Assembly: GCF_041052385.1 (NCBI RefSeq)
Contig: NZ_CP163439.1
Span: 10,033,001 to 10,097,000 of the forward strand
DNA from: Streptomyces sp. R28
GTDB lineage: Bacteria > Actinomycetota > Actinomycetes > Streptomycetales > Streptomycetaceae
Length of the DNA: 64,000 nucleotides
Direction of reading: 5' to 3'
Positions 1 through 34,445 of the stretch are shown here, one piece after another. A program made the translations under genes and the position numbers. The notes beneath the pieces were generated by a model, which saw nothing but the letters and a program-made list of their open reading frames with translations, did not search any database and was not told the origin of the DNA. Position 1 is the first letter of the stretch. Each line of letters begins with the position of its first letter.

Positions 1-2
1 CG

Positions 3-5144
<5,142 letters not shown>

Positions 5145-5153
5145 CGTCCGCCG

Positions 5154-5190
5154 ACGGCCGGTCGTCCCGCGCGGACGACCGGCCGTTTTT
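5154..5190 (+). terminator. Rho-independent terminator
   Basis: A perfect 14-bp GC-rich stem (5154-5167 with 5173-5186), a 5-nt loop (CGCGC) and a run of T follow the PKS stop by 10 bp. It separates this gene from the next PKS gene although both lie on the same strand. Confidence 0.9.
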
Positions 5191-5269
5191 CTGAGGAAAA
5201 CGCTACTGGCCTGACTGTTGCAATTGCGGTCGGACGGATTCGGATGACTGCGGACGACGGAGCTGATGG
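5191..5269 (+). promoter_or_regulatory. Probable promoter region of the next PKS gene
   Basis: 79 bp between the terminator and the next start codon. Because a terminator stands upstream, the four-module PKS gene probably has its own promoter here. I see a small palindrome GCAATTGC (5220-5227) but no convincing -35/-10 pair. A GGAG (5259-5262) lies 7 bp before the ATG at 5270. Confidence 0.45.
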
Positions 5270-25443
<20,174 letters not shown>

Positions 25444-25461
25444 CCAGGAAGGTTTGCGGCG

Positions 25462-28400
25462 ATGCCGAACGACGAGAAGCTCGTGGAGTACCTGAAGTGG
25501 GTCACCGCCGACCTGCACCAGACCAGGCAGCGGCTGGCGAAGGCGGAGAACGCCCGGCACGAACCGGTGGCGATCGTCGGCATCGCCTGCAGGTTCCCCG
25601 GCGACGTCCGCTCGCCCGAGGACCTGTGGGACCTGGTGTCCTCGGGCCGGGACGCCGTCTCCGGCTTCCCCACCGACCGGGGCTGGGACCTGGGCACGCT
25701 CGCCGGCGGCGACAGCGCCACCCTGCAGGGCGGATTCCTGTACGACGCGGCCGAGTTCGACCCCGGCTTCTTCGGCATCTCCCCGCGTGAGGCGCTGGCC
25801 ATGGACCCGCAGCAGCGGCTGCTGCTGCAGACCTCCTGGGAGGCGATCGAACGCGCCGGGATCGACCCGGTGACGCTGCGCGGCAGCCGGACCGGCGTGT
25901 TCGTCGGCACCAACGGCCAGGACTACGGCCATGTGCTGATCGCCTCGCAGGAGGACGTCGACGGCCACGCCGGCATGGGCACGGCGGCCAGCGTGATCTC
26001 CGGCCGGGTCTCCTACACGCTCGGCCTCGAAGGCCCCTCGCTCACCCTCGACACCGCCTGCTCCTCCTCGCTGGTCGCCCTGCACCTGGCGGCGCAGGCG
26101 CTGCGGGGCGGCGAGTGCTCCCTCGCCCTCGCGGGCGGCGTCACCGTCATGACGACCGCGTCGAACTTCGCCGGGTTCACCCGCCAGGGTGGCCTCGCGG
26201 CCGACGGCCGCTGCAAGGCGTTCTCCGACGACGCCGACGGCACCGGCTGGTCCGAGGGCATCGGCGTGCTGCTCGTCGAGAAGCTGTCCGACGCGCGCCG
26301 CAACGGCCACCCCGTGCTCGCCGTGCTCGCGGGCAGCGCCGTCAACCAGGACGGCGCCTCCAACGGGCTGTCCGCGCCCAACGGCCCCGCCCAGCGCGAG
26401 GTGATCCGCGCCGCGCTCGCCTCCGGCGGCCTCACCCCGTCCGACGTGGACGCCGTCGAGGCGCACGGCACCGGCACGACACTCGGCGACCCCATCGAGG
26501 CGCAGGCGCTGATCGCCGCCTACGGGCAGGACCGTGAGACGCCGCTGCGGCTGGGCGCGATCAAGTCGAACATCGGTCACACCCAGGCCGCCGCCGGCGT
26601 CGCCGGGGTGATCAAGACGGTGATGGCGCTGCGCCACGCCGAACTGCCGCCCACCCTGCATGTCACCGAGCCGACCTCGCACGTCGACTGGACGGCCGGG
26701 AACGTCGAACTGCTCACCTCCGCCGTGCCGTGGCCGCCCACGGAGAAGCCGCGCCGGGCCGGTGTGTCGTCGTTCGGCGTCAGCGGCACCAACGCGCACG
26801 TGATCATCCAGGAGGCGCCGGTCGAGGAGGCATCGGCTGAGGAGGCATCGGCTGAGGTGGGGCCGGCTGAGGAAGCGCCCGCGGCCGGCGAGCGCCCGGC
26901 CGCCTCTCCGGCCCCCTCCTCGGTCCCGTGGCTGGTCTCCGCCAAGTCCGACACCGCCCTGAACTCCCGCGTGGAGCAAGCACAACAGCTCTCCGGCGAC
27001 CCCGTCGACGCTGTCGACATCGGGTACTCCCTGCTGACCACCCGCCCCACCTCCTTCGCGCACCGAGCCGTCCTCCTCGACGGCGACGTCCTCGCCCGGG
27101 GCACGGTGACCCGCCGCCCGCTCGCCGTGCTGTTCTCCGGCCAGGGCGCCCAACGCCTGGGCATGGGAAGGGAGTTGTACGACCGCTTCCCGGCGTTCCG
27201 CACCGCCCTCGCCGAGGTGCTCGCGCTCCTGGACCCCGGGCTGCGCGACGTGATCTGGGGCGACGACGAGGAGGCCCTGAACCGCACCGGCAACACCCAG
27301 CCCGCACTCTTCGCCCTCGAAGTCGCCCTCTACCGCCTGCTGGAGTCCTACGGCATCAAGCCCGACCACCTCGCCGGGCACTCGATCGGCGAGATCGCCG
27401 CCGCACACGTCGCCGGAGTCCTCACGCTGAAGGACGCGGCCACGCTGGTCACCGCACGCGCCCGCCTGATGCAGGCCCTGCCCGCCGGCGGCGCCATGGT
27501 GTCGGTGACGGCCACCGAGGCGGACGTTCTCCCGCACCTCACCGCGCACGTGTCCGTCGCCGCCGTCAACGGCCCCGACTCCGTGGTGATCGCCGGCGAG
27601 GAGAGCGAGGTCCTGCGGATCGCCGAACGCTGGGAGCACAAGCGGCTGCGCGTCAGCCACGCCTTCCACTCGCCGCTGATGGAGCCGATGCTCGACGAGT
27701 TCCGCAACTCCATCAAGGACCTCGCCTTCCACACTCCGCGCCTGCCCATCGCCACGACCGGCGACGTCACCTCGCCCGAGTACTGGGTGCGGCACGTACG
27801 GGACGCGGTGCGGTTCGCCGACCACGTCGCCGCGATCGGCGACGCCACCTTCGTCGAGGTCGGCCCGGTCGGCGTGCTCTCCGCCCTCGTCGACGGCTGT
27901 GTGCCCCTGCTGCGCCGGGACCGGCCCGAGGAGACCGCCCTCGTCACCGCGCTCGCCCGGCTCCACACGGTCGGCGCGAAGGTCGACTGGTCGTCGTTCT
28001 ACGCCGGTGGCCGCCCGGTCGACCTGCCCACCTACCCGTTCGACCGGCACCGGTTCTGGCCGCAGTCGACCATGGCGCCGGGCGGCCCGTACGCCGGACC
28101 GCAGCAGGCCCACCGCCCCGCGCTCCACGAGGTCGAGTGGGTCACCGCCCCGCTGGACGGCGTGCCCGTGGCCACCGCCCGCTGGGCCGTGGTCGGCACC
28201 GACGAGTTCGATGTGGCCCACGTCCTCTACAGCGCGGGCCAGACCGTCACCGGCTACGGCGAGACCCTGGCCGACGCCGCGGGCCAGGCCGCCGCGCCGG
28301 ACGTGTTCGTCGTGTCGGTGTCGGGTGACGAGACGCCCGACAGTGTGCGGGACACGACGACCCGGGTCCTGACGGTGCTTCAGGAGAGCCTGCAGTACGA

Positions 28401-30630
28401 GAGCGCCCGCGTGGTGTTCGTCAGCCGGGGCGCGGCAACCGGCGAGGACCTGGGCGCCGCCGCGGCGTGGGGCCTGGTGCGCACCGCACAGGCGGAGCAC
28501 CCCGGCCGGTTCACCCTGGTCGACCTCGACGCGTCGGACGTGTCGATCGCCACGGTCGTACGGCTGGTGTCGTGGGACGAGCCCCAGGTGCTGGTCCGCG
28601 ACGGCGTCGTCAAGGTCGCCCGCCTCGCCGAACTGCCCGCCACCGCGCCGTCCGCCCCCGCCTGGAACCCCGAGGGCACGGTCCTGATCACCGGCGGCAC
28701 CGGGGGCCTGGGCGCCGCACTCGCCCGCCACCTCGTCGCCCGCCACGGCGTACGGCACCTGCTGCTCGCCGGCCGCCGCGGCCCCGACGCGCCCGGCGCG
28801 GGCGAACTGCGCGCCGAACTTGAGGCGCGGGGCGCCTCGGTCACCGTCGTCGCCGCCGACGTCTCCACCGAGGAGGCCGTCGCGGAACTGCTCGCCGCCG
28901 TGCCCGCCGCCCACCCGCTGACCGGTGTCGCACACACCGCCGGCGTACTGGACGATGGCCTCGTCGACACCCTCACCCCCGCACGCCTCGACGCGGTGCT
29001 GCGCCCCAAGGCCGACGGTGCCTGGCATCTGCACCGGGCCACCCGGGACCTGGACCTCGCGGTGTTCGCGCTGTACTCGTCGGTCGCGAACGTCATGGGC
29101 GCCGCCGGGCAGGGCAACTACGCCGCCGCCAACGCCTACCTGGACGCCCTCGCCGTCCGTCGCCGGGCCGAGGGGCTGCCCGCCGTCTCGCTGGCGTGGG
29201 GTCCCTGGGCGCAGGACAGCGGCATGACGAGCGGGCTGAGCGAGGCCGCCATGGAACGCATCGCGCGCTCCGGGATGCCGCCCCTCGCGGCGGAGCAGGG
29301 CCTCGCCCTGTTCGACGCGGCGCTCGCCCGCGACGAGGCACTGCTCGTGCCGATGTACGTCAACCCGGCCGGCCAGCGGGCCCACGGCCCCGTCGCCCCG
29401 CTGCTGCGCGGCCTCCTCACCGACGCGCCCACCGCGGTGCCCGCCGAGAAGGCCGCGGTCACCGTCCTGGACCGGCTGCGCGGCGCCGGCCCCGAGGCCC
29501 GCGAGACCATGCTGCGCGACCTCGTCGTGGGCACCTCGGCGGCGCTGCTCGGGCACCCCGACCCGAGCGCCGTCGACCCGGAGAAGGACTTCCTGGAGCT
29601 GGGCTTCGACTCGCTCATCGCCGTCGAACTCCGCAACCAGCTGGGCGAACTGCTGGGCGGCCGCAAACTGGCGGGCTCCATCGTCTTCGACAACAAGACC
29701 CCGGCGAACCTCGCCCGGACCCTGCTCGCCGAACTCGGCACGCTCCAGGGCCTGGCCGCGGCCTCCGCCGGTACCGGCGCCGCCGTCGACCCGTCCGACA
29801 CCGTGTTCGGGCTGTTCATGGAGTCGGTGTCGACCGGCAAGGTGCTGCAGGGCCTGAGCCTGCTCAAGGCCGTGGCGAACCTGCGCCCGATGTTCGAGAC
29901 GCCGGCCGAACTGGAGGACCTGCCCACGGCGGTGACTCTCGCCCACGGCCCGGCGCTGCCCAAGCTGATCTGCATCAGCGCGCCCGGCGCGACCGCCGGC
30001 GTCCACATGTACGCCCGCCTCGCGGCGCACCTGCGCGGCAAACGGCAGGTGTCGGCGCTGCCGCTGATCGGGTTCGAGCCGGGCGAGCCGCTGCCCAGGG
30101 ACACCGCGGCCGCCGTGCGCTGGGTCGCCGAGAGCGTGCTGCACGCCAGCGACGGTGAACCGTTCTGCCTGGTCGGGCACTCCTCCGGCGGCACCCTGGC
30201 CTACCTCGCCGCGGCTGTGCTGGAGGAGACCTGGGGCATCGCCCCCGAAGCCGTGATCATGCTCGACACGCTGAGCCTCAACTACGACACCAACGAGGGC
30301 CTCGACTTCGACTCGGTCACCACCAACTACTTCACCACCATGGACTCGCCCGCGGTGAACCTGAACAGTGCGCGCCTGTCGGCGATGGCCCACTGGTTCG
30401 TCCGCATCACCGACACCGGTCTGCACCCCACCGTGCCGAAGATGCTCGTGCGGTGCGGCCGGGAAGTGGACGGCACGGAGTTCACGACCACCGGCCAGGA
30501 GGTGTCCGTACCCGCGGACGACATCCGCATCGTGCCCACCGACCACATGGCCATGGTCAAGGAGGACGCCGCCCTGACCGCCGGCGTGATCGAGGACTGG
30601 CTCACCACCCTGGCCACCGACCGGCCCTAG
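25462..30630 (+). CDS. Terminal PKS: docking-KS-AT-KR-ACP-TE
   Basis: 1,722 aa. ATG 25462 is preceded by AGGAAGG (25446-25452) and lies 18 bp after the previous stop, so the two PKS genes are co-transcribed. Residues 1-33 are a DEKLVEYLKWVTADLHQTRQRL docking helix, matching the FIDNEL tail of the preceding protein. KS starts at 25561 with Cys 26059 (LDTACSSS). The AT is malonyl-type (GHSIGE, HAFH). There is no DH or ER. The KR (about 28670-29230) has LDD and NYAAAN, B-type. ACP Ser 29611. A type I thioesterase (about 29800-30630) has GHSSGG (Ser 30181) and a C-terminal His (PTDHMAM, 30544). The TE makes this the last condensation and the release step, probably by macrolactonisation. The KS-AT linker has a repeat-expanded EEASA segment. 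Confidence 0.95.
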   Translation: MPNDEKLVEYLKWVTADLHQTRQRLAKAENARHEPVAIVGIACRFPGDVRSPEDLWDLVSSGRDAVSGFPTDRGWDLGTLAGGDSATLQGGFLYDAAEFDPGFFGISPREALAMDPQQRLLLQTSWEAIERAGIDPVTLRGSRTGVFVGTNGQDYGHVLIASQEDVDGHAGMGTAASVISGRVSYTLGLEGPSLTLDTACSSSLVALHLAAQALRGGECSLALAGGVTVMTTASNFAGFTRQGGLAADGRCKAFSDDADGTGWSEGIGVLLVEKLSDARRNGHPVLAVLAGSAVNQDGASNGLSAPNGPAQREVIRAALASGGLTPSDVDAVEAHGTGTTLGDPIEAQALIAAYGQDRETPLRLGAIKSNIGHTQAAAGVAGVIKTVMALRHAELPPTLHVTEPTSHVDWTAGNVELLTSAVPWPPTEKPRRAGVSSFGVSGTNAHVIIQEAPVEEASAEEASAEVGPAEEAPAAGERPAASPAPSSVPWLVSAKSDTALNSRVEQAQQLSGDPVDAVDIGYSLLTTRPTSFAHRAVLLDGDVLARGTVTRRPLAVLFSGQGAQRLGMGRELYDRFPAFRTALAEVLALLDPGLRDVIWGDDEEALNRTGNTQPALFALEVALYRLLESYGIKPDHLAGHSIGEIAAAHVAGVLTLKDAATLVTARARLMQALPAGGAMVSVTATEADVLPHLTAHVSVAAVNGPDSVVIAGEESEVLRIAERWEHKRLRVSHAFHSPLMEPMLDEFRNSIKDLAFHTPRLPIATTGDVTSPEYWVRHVRDAVRFADHVAAIGDATFVEVGPVGVLSALVDGCVPLLRRDRPEETALVTALARLHTVGAKVDWSSFYAGGRPVDLPTYPFDRHRFWPQSTMAPGGPYAGPQQAHRPALHEVEWVTAPLDGVPVATARWAVVGTDEFDVAHVLYSAGQTVTGYGETLADAAGQAAAPDVFVVSVSGDETPDSVRDTTTRVLTVLQESLQYESARVVFVSRGAATGEDLGAAAAWGLVRTAQAEHPGRFTLVDLDASDVSIATVVRLVSWDEPQVLVRDGVVKVARLAELPATAPSAPAWNPEGTVLITGGTGGLGAALARHLVARHGVRHLLLAGRRGPDAPGAGELRAELEARGASVTVVAADVSTEEAVAELLAAVPAAHPLTGVAHTAGVLDDGLVDTLTPARLDAVLRPKADGAWHLHRATRDLDLAVFALYSSVANVMGAAGQGNYAAANAYLDALAVRRRAEGLPAVSLAWGPWAQDSGMTSGLSEAAMERIARSGMPPLAAEQGLALFDAALARDEALLVPMYVNPAGQRAHGPVAPLLRGLLTDAPTAVPAEKAAVTVLDRLRGAGPEARETMLRDLVVGTSAALLGHPDPSAVDPEKDFLELGFDSLIAVELRNQLGELLGGRKLAGSIVFDNKTPANLARTLLAELGTLQGLAAASAGTGAAVDPSDTVFGLFMESVSTGKVLQGLSLLKAVANLRPMFETPAELEDLPTAVTLAHGPALPKLICISAPGATAGVHMYARLAAHLRGKRQVSALPLIGFEPGEPLPRDTAAAVRWVAESVLHASDGEPFCLVGHSSGGTLAYLAAAVLEETWGIAPEAVIMLDTLSLNYDTNEGLDFDSVTTNYFTTMDSPAVNLNSARLSAMAHWFVRITDTGLHPTVPKMLVRCGREVDGTEFTTTGQEVSVPADDIRIVPTDHMAMVKEDAALTAGVIEDWLTTLATDRP
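26824..26883 (+). repeat. 15-bp x4 tandem repeat in the KS-AT linker
   Basis: Units encode EEASA, EEASA, EVGPA, EEAPA. The first two are identical at DNA level. The repeat lengthens an acidic-alanine linker after NAHVIIQEAPV. Confidence 0.85.
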
Positions 30631-30693
30631 CCACCCCCCACCAGCGGGCCCAGCCACCCCCACCGGCGGGCCCCAGCCACCCCCACCAGCGGG
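30631..30693 (+). repeat. 23-bp x2.7 tandem repeat between TE and P450 genes
   Basis: Imperfect C-rich units at 30631-30653, 30654-30676 and 30677-30693, each starting CCACCCC and containing CACC(A/G)GCGGG. They fill the whole gap from the stop codon to the P450 ribosome binding site (GGGAAGGA, 30691-30698), which overlaps the end of the last unit. Confidence 0.85.
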
Positions 30694-30702
30694 AAGGATC
30701 CC

Positions 30703-31887
30703 ATGCCTCTCTCACAGCAACTGCCCCTGATCGGGGTCGAACAGCCCTCGATCCTCGCCTTCAGCGACATCCGCCTGTGTCTGCAGGAACAGGCCCCCGT
30801 GTGCCGCATCCTCACGCCCGCCGGCGACGAGGGGTGGCTGGTGACCCGCCACGCCGAGGTCAAGGCGCTGCTGCAGGACCACCGCCTCGGCCGCTCGCAC
30901 AAGGATCCGCAGAACGCGCCCCGGTTCTTCCGCAACCCGATGCTGGACATGCTCGTCACCAGCGACGACGTGGAGACCGAGCGGCGCGCCCACGAGAACA
31001 AGCGTGTCCTGTACACCAAGAGCTTCGCCGCCCGGAAGGTCCTCGACCGCCGCTCCCGCGTCGAGGCGATCGCGCACGCCAGGCTCGACGGGATCATCGC
31101 CGCCGGCCCGACCACGGACCTGCACGAGTCCTACTCGATGGAGTACTCCCAGCAGGCGCTGTGCGACATGGTCGGCGTCCCCGCAGAGGACCGCCGGCGG
31201 CTGCTCGCCATGATGGACACCGTCGGCGACACCGACCGGCAGCACGCCGAGTCCGGCATGGACGCCCTGTTCGGCTACGCCGCCGAGCTGGGCGCCAAAC
31301 GCCGTGACGAACCCGGCGACGACGTGATCTCCCGCTTCATCGACTCCGGTCTCACCGACGAGGAGATCGGACTGCACACGGTCACGCTGCTGTTCACCGG
31401 CCTGTCCGGGCTCGCCTCCCACCTCGACTTCGGGGTGCTGCTGTTCCTGCGCAACCCCGACCAGCTCGCCCTCGCCATGGCCGACCCGAACGTCATGGTC
31501 CGGGCGGTCGACGAGGTCATGCGCGCCACGATCGGCAGCCCCGTGCTGCCCCGGTACGCGAGCGAGGACATCGAGATCGGCGGGGTCACCATCGCCGAGG
31601 GCGACCTGGTGATGCTCGACTTCTCGCTGGCCAACCACGACGCCCGCGCCTTCGAGGAGCCGTCCCGCTTCGACGTCACCCGCACGCCCAACCCGCACTT
31701 CACGTTCGGGCACGGCATGCGGCACTGCACGGGCGCGCCGCTGGTGCGCATCATCCTGGCCGTCGCCTACACCGCGCTGTTCTCCCGCCTGCCCTCGCTG
31801 CGCCTCGCGGTGCCGGAGGCGGAACTGGAGTCGCACCCCGGCGGCCGGCTGGCCGGCGGCCTGGCGAGGTTCCCCGTCACCTGGTGA
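30703..31887 (+). CDS. Cytochrome P450 with non-canonical I-helix
   Basis: 394 aa, usual size for a soluble actinomycete P450. The heme motif FGHGMRHCTG (Cys342) and the K-helix ExxR (E271, R274) are intact. The oxygen-activation site on the I-helix, normally AGxxTT with an acid next to Thr, reads TGLSGLAS (232-239), so both the acid and the threonine are absent. EryF also lacks the threonine, and there the substrate is thought to assist proton delivery. The gene is just downstream of the TE gene, with its own GGGAAGGA and a repeat-filled gap, and is probably in the same transcript. A role in oxidising the macrolide (for example hydroxylation, as AmphL/NysL do, or epoxidation, as PimD does) is inferred from context only. 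It ends at a bidirectional terminator. Confidence 0.88.
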   Translation: MPLSQQLPLIGVEQPSILAFSDIRLCLQEQAPVCRILTPAGDEGWLVTRHAEVKALLQDHRLGRSHKDPQNAPRFFRNPMLDMLVTSDDVETERRAHENKRVLYTKSFAARKVLDRRSRVEAIAHARLDGIIAAGPTTDLHESYSMEYSQQALCDMVGVPAEDRRRLLAMMDTVGDTDRQHAESGMDALFGYAAELGAKRRDEPGDDVISRFIDSGLTDEEIGLHTVTLLFTGLSGLASHLDFGVLLFLRNPDQLALAMADPNVMVRAVDEVMRATIGSPVLPRYASEDIEIGGVTIAEGDLVMLDFSLANHDARAFEEPSRFDVTRTPNPHFTFGHGMRHCTGAPLVRIILAVAYTALFSRLPSLRLAVPEAELESHPGGRLAGGLARFPVTW

Positions 31888-31900
31888 CCCGCACGAAAAG

Positions 31901-31926
31901 CGGCCCCCGCCCGAGGGCGGGGGCCG
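31901..31926. terminator. Bidirectional terminator between convergent genes
   Basis: 12-bp perfect GC stem (31901-31912 with 31915-31926) flanked by AAAA on the left and TTT on the right, so it has a U-tract on either strand. It serves the plus-strand P450 and the minus-strand ferredoxin operon. Confidence 0.88.
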
Positions 31927-31956
31927 TTTCGATGCTCGGAAGCGGTCGGGGGCGGG

Positions 31957-32151
31957 TCACTCGTGCACGGTGATCGCCTGAGCCGGACAGACCGACCTGG
32001 CCATCCGCGCCGAACGCTCCTCCTGCCCCTCCGGCTCCTCCTGCAGGAGGGCGACGAACCCGTCGTCGTCCTGGTCGAACACCTCGGGCGCGGTCAGCAC
32101 ACACTGCGCCGCCCCGATGCACTTGTCGGTGTCCACACTGATGCGCGTCAT
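31957..32151 (-). CDS. [3Fe-4S] ferredoxin, electron donor to a P450
   Basis: 64 aa. Cys11, Cys17 and Cys55 (followed by Pro) form the cluster ligands; the position of a fourth ligand is alanine (CIGAAQC), which is typical of [3Fe-4S] ferredoxins that serve Streptomyces P450s. A strong GGAGG lies 7 nt before the ATG. It is the last gene of the minus-strand operon, 33 bp after the P450 stop. In polyene clusters the equivalent protein (FscFE, PimF, NysM, AmphM) sits next to the P450 that oxidises the exocyclic methyl group, and I infer the same partnership here. Confidence 0.95.
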   Translation of the reverse strand: MTRISVDTDKCIGAAQCVLTAPEVFDQDDDGFVALLQEEPEGQEERSARMARSVCPAQAITVHE

Positions 32152-32184
32152 GATCTTTCCTCCGGGAAGGGCGCTGAAGGGGCG

Positions 32185-33387
32185 CTACCACCGCACCGGC
32201 AGTGCGTGGAGTCCGAAGAGCACCCCGTCGTACTTGAACGGCAGTTCCTCCGGCGGAACCGCGATCTGCAGGGTCGGGATGCGGGCGAACAGCTTCTGGT
32301 AGGCGACCTCCAGCTCCAGACGCACCAGGTTCTGCCCCAGGCACTGGTGGACGCCGTAGCCGAACGCCACATGCCCGTGCGCGGACCGGGACGGGTCGAA
32401 CACATGCGGGTGGTCGAAGGCCGCGGGGTCGTGGTTGGCGCCGGCCACCAGCGGTACGACGCCCTCGCCGGCCCGCAGCAGCCGGCCGCCGATCTCGAAG
32501 TCCTCCACCACTACGCGCAGCGCCACCAGGTCGGCGACCGAGTGGAAGCGCAGCAGTTCCTCGATCGTGCGCTCGTCGCCGATCCACCGGGGGTCGTTCA
32601 GCAGGGTGACCACGCCGAGGGCGATGTTGTTCGCCGTCGTCTCGTGACCGGCGATCAGCAGCAGCATGGCGACGCCGGAGAGCTCCTGCGGGGACAGCAG
32701 CCCGCCCTCGACCAGCTTGCTGATCAGGTCGTCGCCGGGCCGCTTGGTCTTGATCGCGATCAGCCGGTTGAGGTAGCGCAGTAGCTGCTGGGAGGCGTTG
32801 TCGCGTTCCTCGTCGGTCGAGTTGATGGTGACGAGGACCTTCGTCTTGGCCTCGAAGAAGCCGCGGTCCACCTTGGGCACGCCGAGCAGGGACGAGATCA
32901 CCAGCGACGGCACCGACAGCGCGAAGTCCTCGACGAGGTCGGCGCTGTCGCCCCGGGCGAGCATCTGGTCGATGGTGTGGTCGACGATCTCCTCGACGAC
33001 CGGCCGCAGCGCGCGGATGCGGCGCACCGTGAACTCGGGGATCAGCGCCTTGCGGAACTTGGTGTGGTCCGGCGGGTCGAGCGCCACGAACCAGCCCGGC
33101 ACCTCGTCGGCGGTGGGCACGCCCCCGGTGCGCGACGGGCGGGGGAAGCCCGGGTGCGCGGGGTTGGCGCTGATCCGCGGGTCGGTGAGGATCTGGCGCA
33201 CCTCCTCGTGCCGGGTCACCAGCCACACCGTGTCGCCCGAGGGCAGCGCGGCCTTCACCAGGCCGGGCCGCTGCCGGAACTCCGTGTACTCGGGGGGCGG
33301 GAACGGGGCGCCGGGGCGGGGCAGCACGAACGGGACGATCTCATCCTCGGCGTCGGCCTCAGCGCCGGCCGTGGGGGAGGAGGTCAT
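32185..33387 (-). CDS. Cytochrome P450, likely exocyclic methyl oxidase (FscP/PimG/NysN-like)
   Basis: 400 aa. It has a canonical I-helix AGHETT (246-251), ExxR (E277, R280) and heme loop FGYGVHQCLG (Cys349). The start ATG at 33387 overlaps the aminotransferase stop in an ATGA junction, which indicates translational coupling; longer upstream openings in this frame run through the aminotransferase gene and are not real. The gene order glycosyltransferase, aminotransferase, P450, ferredoxin is the one seen in candicidin and pimaricin clusters, where this P450 turns an exocyclic methyl branch of the macrolactone into a carboxyl group. The assignment to that reaction rests on gene order plus family; the P450 identity itself is certain. 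Confidence 0.93.
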   Translation of the reverse strand: MTSSPTAGAEADAEDEIVPFVLPRPGAPFPPPEYTEFRQRPGLVKAALPSGDTVWLVTRHEEVRQILTDPRISANPAHPGFPRPSRTGGVPTADEVPGWFVALDPPDHTKFRKALIPEFTVRRIRALRPVVEEIVDHTIDQMLARGDSADLVEDFALSVPSLVISSLLGVPKVDRGFFEAKTKVLVTINSTDEERDNASQQLLRYLNRLIAIKTKRPGDDLISKLVEGGLLSPQELSGVAMLLLIAGHETTANNIALGVVTLLNDPRWIGDERTIEELLRFHSVADLVALRVVVEDFEIGGRLLRAGEGVVPLVAGANHDPAAFDHPHVFDPSRSAHGHVAFGYGVHQCLGQNLVRLELEVAYQKLFARIPTLQIAVPPEELPFKYDGVLFGLHALPVRW

Positions 33388-34445
33388 GACGACACCTCGT
33401 AGAACGCGCGGACCTGCGCCACGATGAACTCCTGGTCTTCCTCGGTCAGTTCGGTGTGCGTCGGCAGATACAGGCCGTCCTCGGCGAAGCGGTTCGCGTT
33501 CAGCGTCGGCCAGACCGGGGCCAGATAGCCGGGCTGGCGGCTCATGGGCTTGAAGAACAGGCGGGTCTCGATGCCTTGGCCAGCGAGGAACTCCCGGAGT
33601 TCCTCCCGGCGTTCGGCGCGCAGGTCGTACATCCACAGCACGTCCCGCTCCGGCATCAGGGTGATGCCGTCGATGCCGCGCAGTCCCTCGTCGTAGCGCT
33701 TCTCGATCCGTGCCCGGGTGGCCAGGATCTCGTCCAGCCGCTCGGTCTGGGCCAGCGCCACGGCCGCCTGGAGGTTGGTCATGCGAAAGTTGTAGGCGAG
33801 CTTCTTGTGCAGGAAGCTGTGGTCCCGGGTGAACGCCATGCCGCGCAGATGCGCCATCTGGCGGGCCAGATGGGGGTCGTCGGTCAGGCAGATGCCGCCC
33901 TCGCCCGCCGAGATGATCTTGTTGGCGAACAGGGAGAACGCGGCTATGTCGCCGGTCGGCGCGATGCCGTGCGCCTCCGCGGAGTCCTCCACGACGCGCA
34001 GGTTGTACTCGTACGCCAGCTCCAGGATCGCGTCCATGTCGCAGCGCCGGCCGTAGATGTGCACCGGCATGATCACCTTGGTGCGCGGGGTGATCTTCTC
34101 CTCGATCCTCGTCACATCGATGTTGAGGTCGTCGGCGCAGTCCACGAACACCGGCGTGGCGCCCGTGTAGGTGACCGCCCACGCGGAGGCGATCATCGTG
34201 AACTCCGGCACGATCACCTCGTCGCCGGGACCGACCCCGAGGGCGCGCAGAGCGAGCGTCAGCGCGGTCGTCCCCGAGGAGCAGGCCACCCCGTGGGCCA
34301 CCCCGTTGTAGGCGGCGAAGGCCTCCTCGAACCGGGGCACGTAAGGCCCTTGCGAGGAGATCCAGCCGCTGGTGACGGCCTGGGTGACGTAGTCGAGCTC
34401 GTTGCCCTTCAGCGACGGCATCGACACGGGATACGTGAAGCTCAT
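33384..34445 (-). CDS. PLP-dependent sugar aminotransferase (DegT/DnrJ/EryC1 family), mycosamine type
   Basis: 353 aa. The PLP lysine is Lys176 in SLFANKIISAGEGG, the PLP-ring Asp is Asp154 (VVEDSAEAHG), and the phosphate-binding loop is SSGTTAL (56-62). This is the perosamine-synthase-like branch that includes NysDII, AmphDII, PimC and FscMII, which transfer an amino group to a GDP-3-keto-6-deoxymannose to give GDP-mycosamine. Start ATG 34445 overlaps the glycosyltransferase stop (ATGA), and its own stop overlaps the P450 start, so three genes are translationally linked. The GDP-mannose 4,6-dehydratase expected upstream in the pathway is not in this window. Confidence 0.92.
   Translation of the reverse strand: MSFTYPVSMPSLKGNELDYVTQAVTSGWISSQGPYVPRFEEAFAAYNGVAHGVACSSGTTALTLALRALGVGPGDEVIVPEFTMIASAWAVTYTGATPVFVDCADDLNIDVTRIEEKITPRTKVIMPVHIYGRRCDMDAILELAYEYNLRVVEDSAEAHGIAPTGDIAAFSLFANKIISAGEGGICLTDDPHLARQMAHLRGMAFTRDHSFLHKKLAYNFRMTNLQAAVALAQTERLDEILATRARIEKRYDEGLRGIDGITLMPERDVLWMYDLRAERREELREFLAGQGIETRLFFKPMSRQPGYLAPVWPTLNANRFAEDGLYLPTHTELTEEDQEFIVAQVRAFYEVSS

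Noticed and set aside
33388..34182. Upstream extension of the minus-strand P450 frame
   Set aside because: It overlaps the aminotransferase in another frame. The ATG at 33387 with an ATGA junction is the natural start and gives the usual P450 length.
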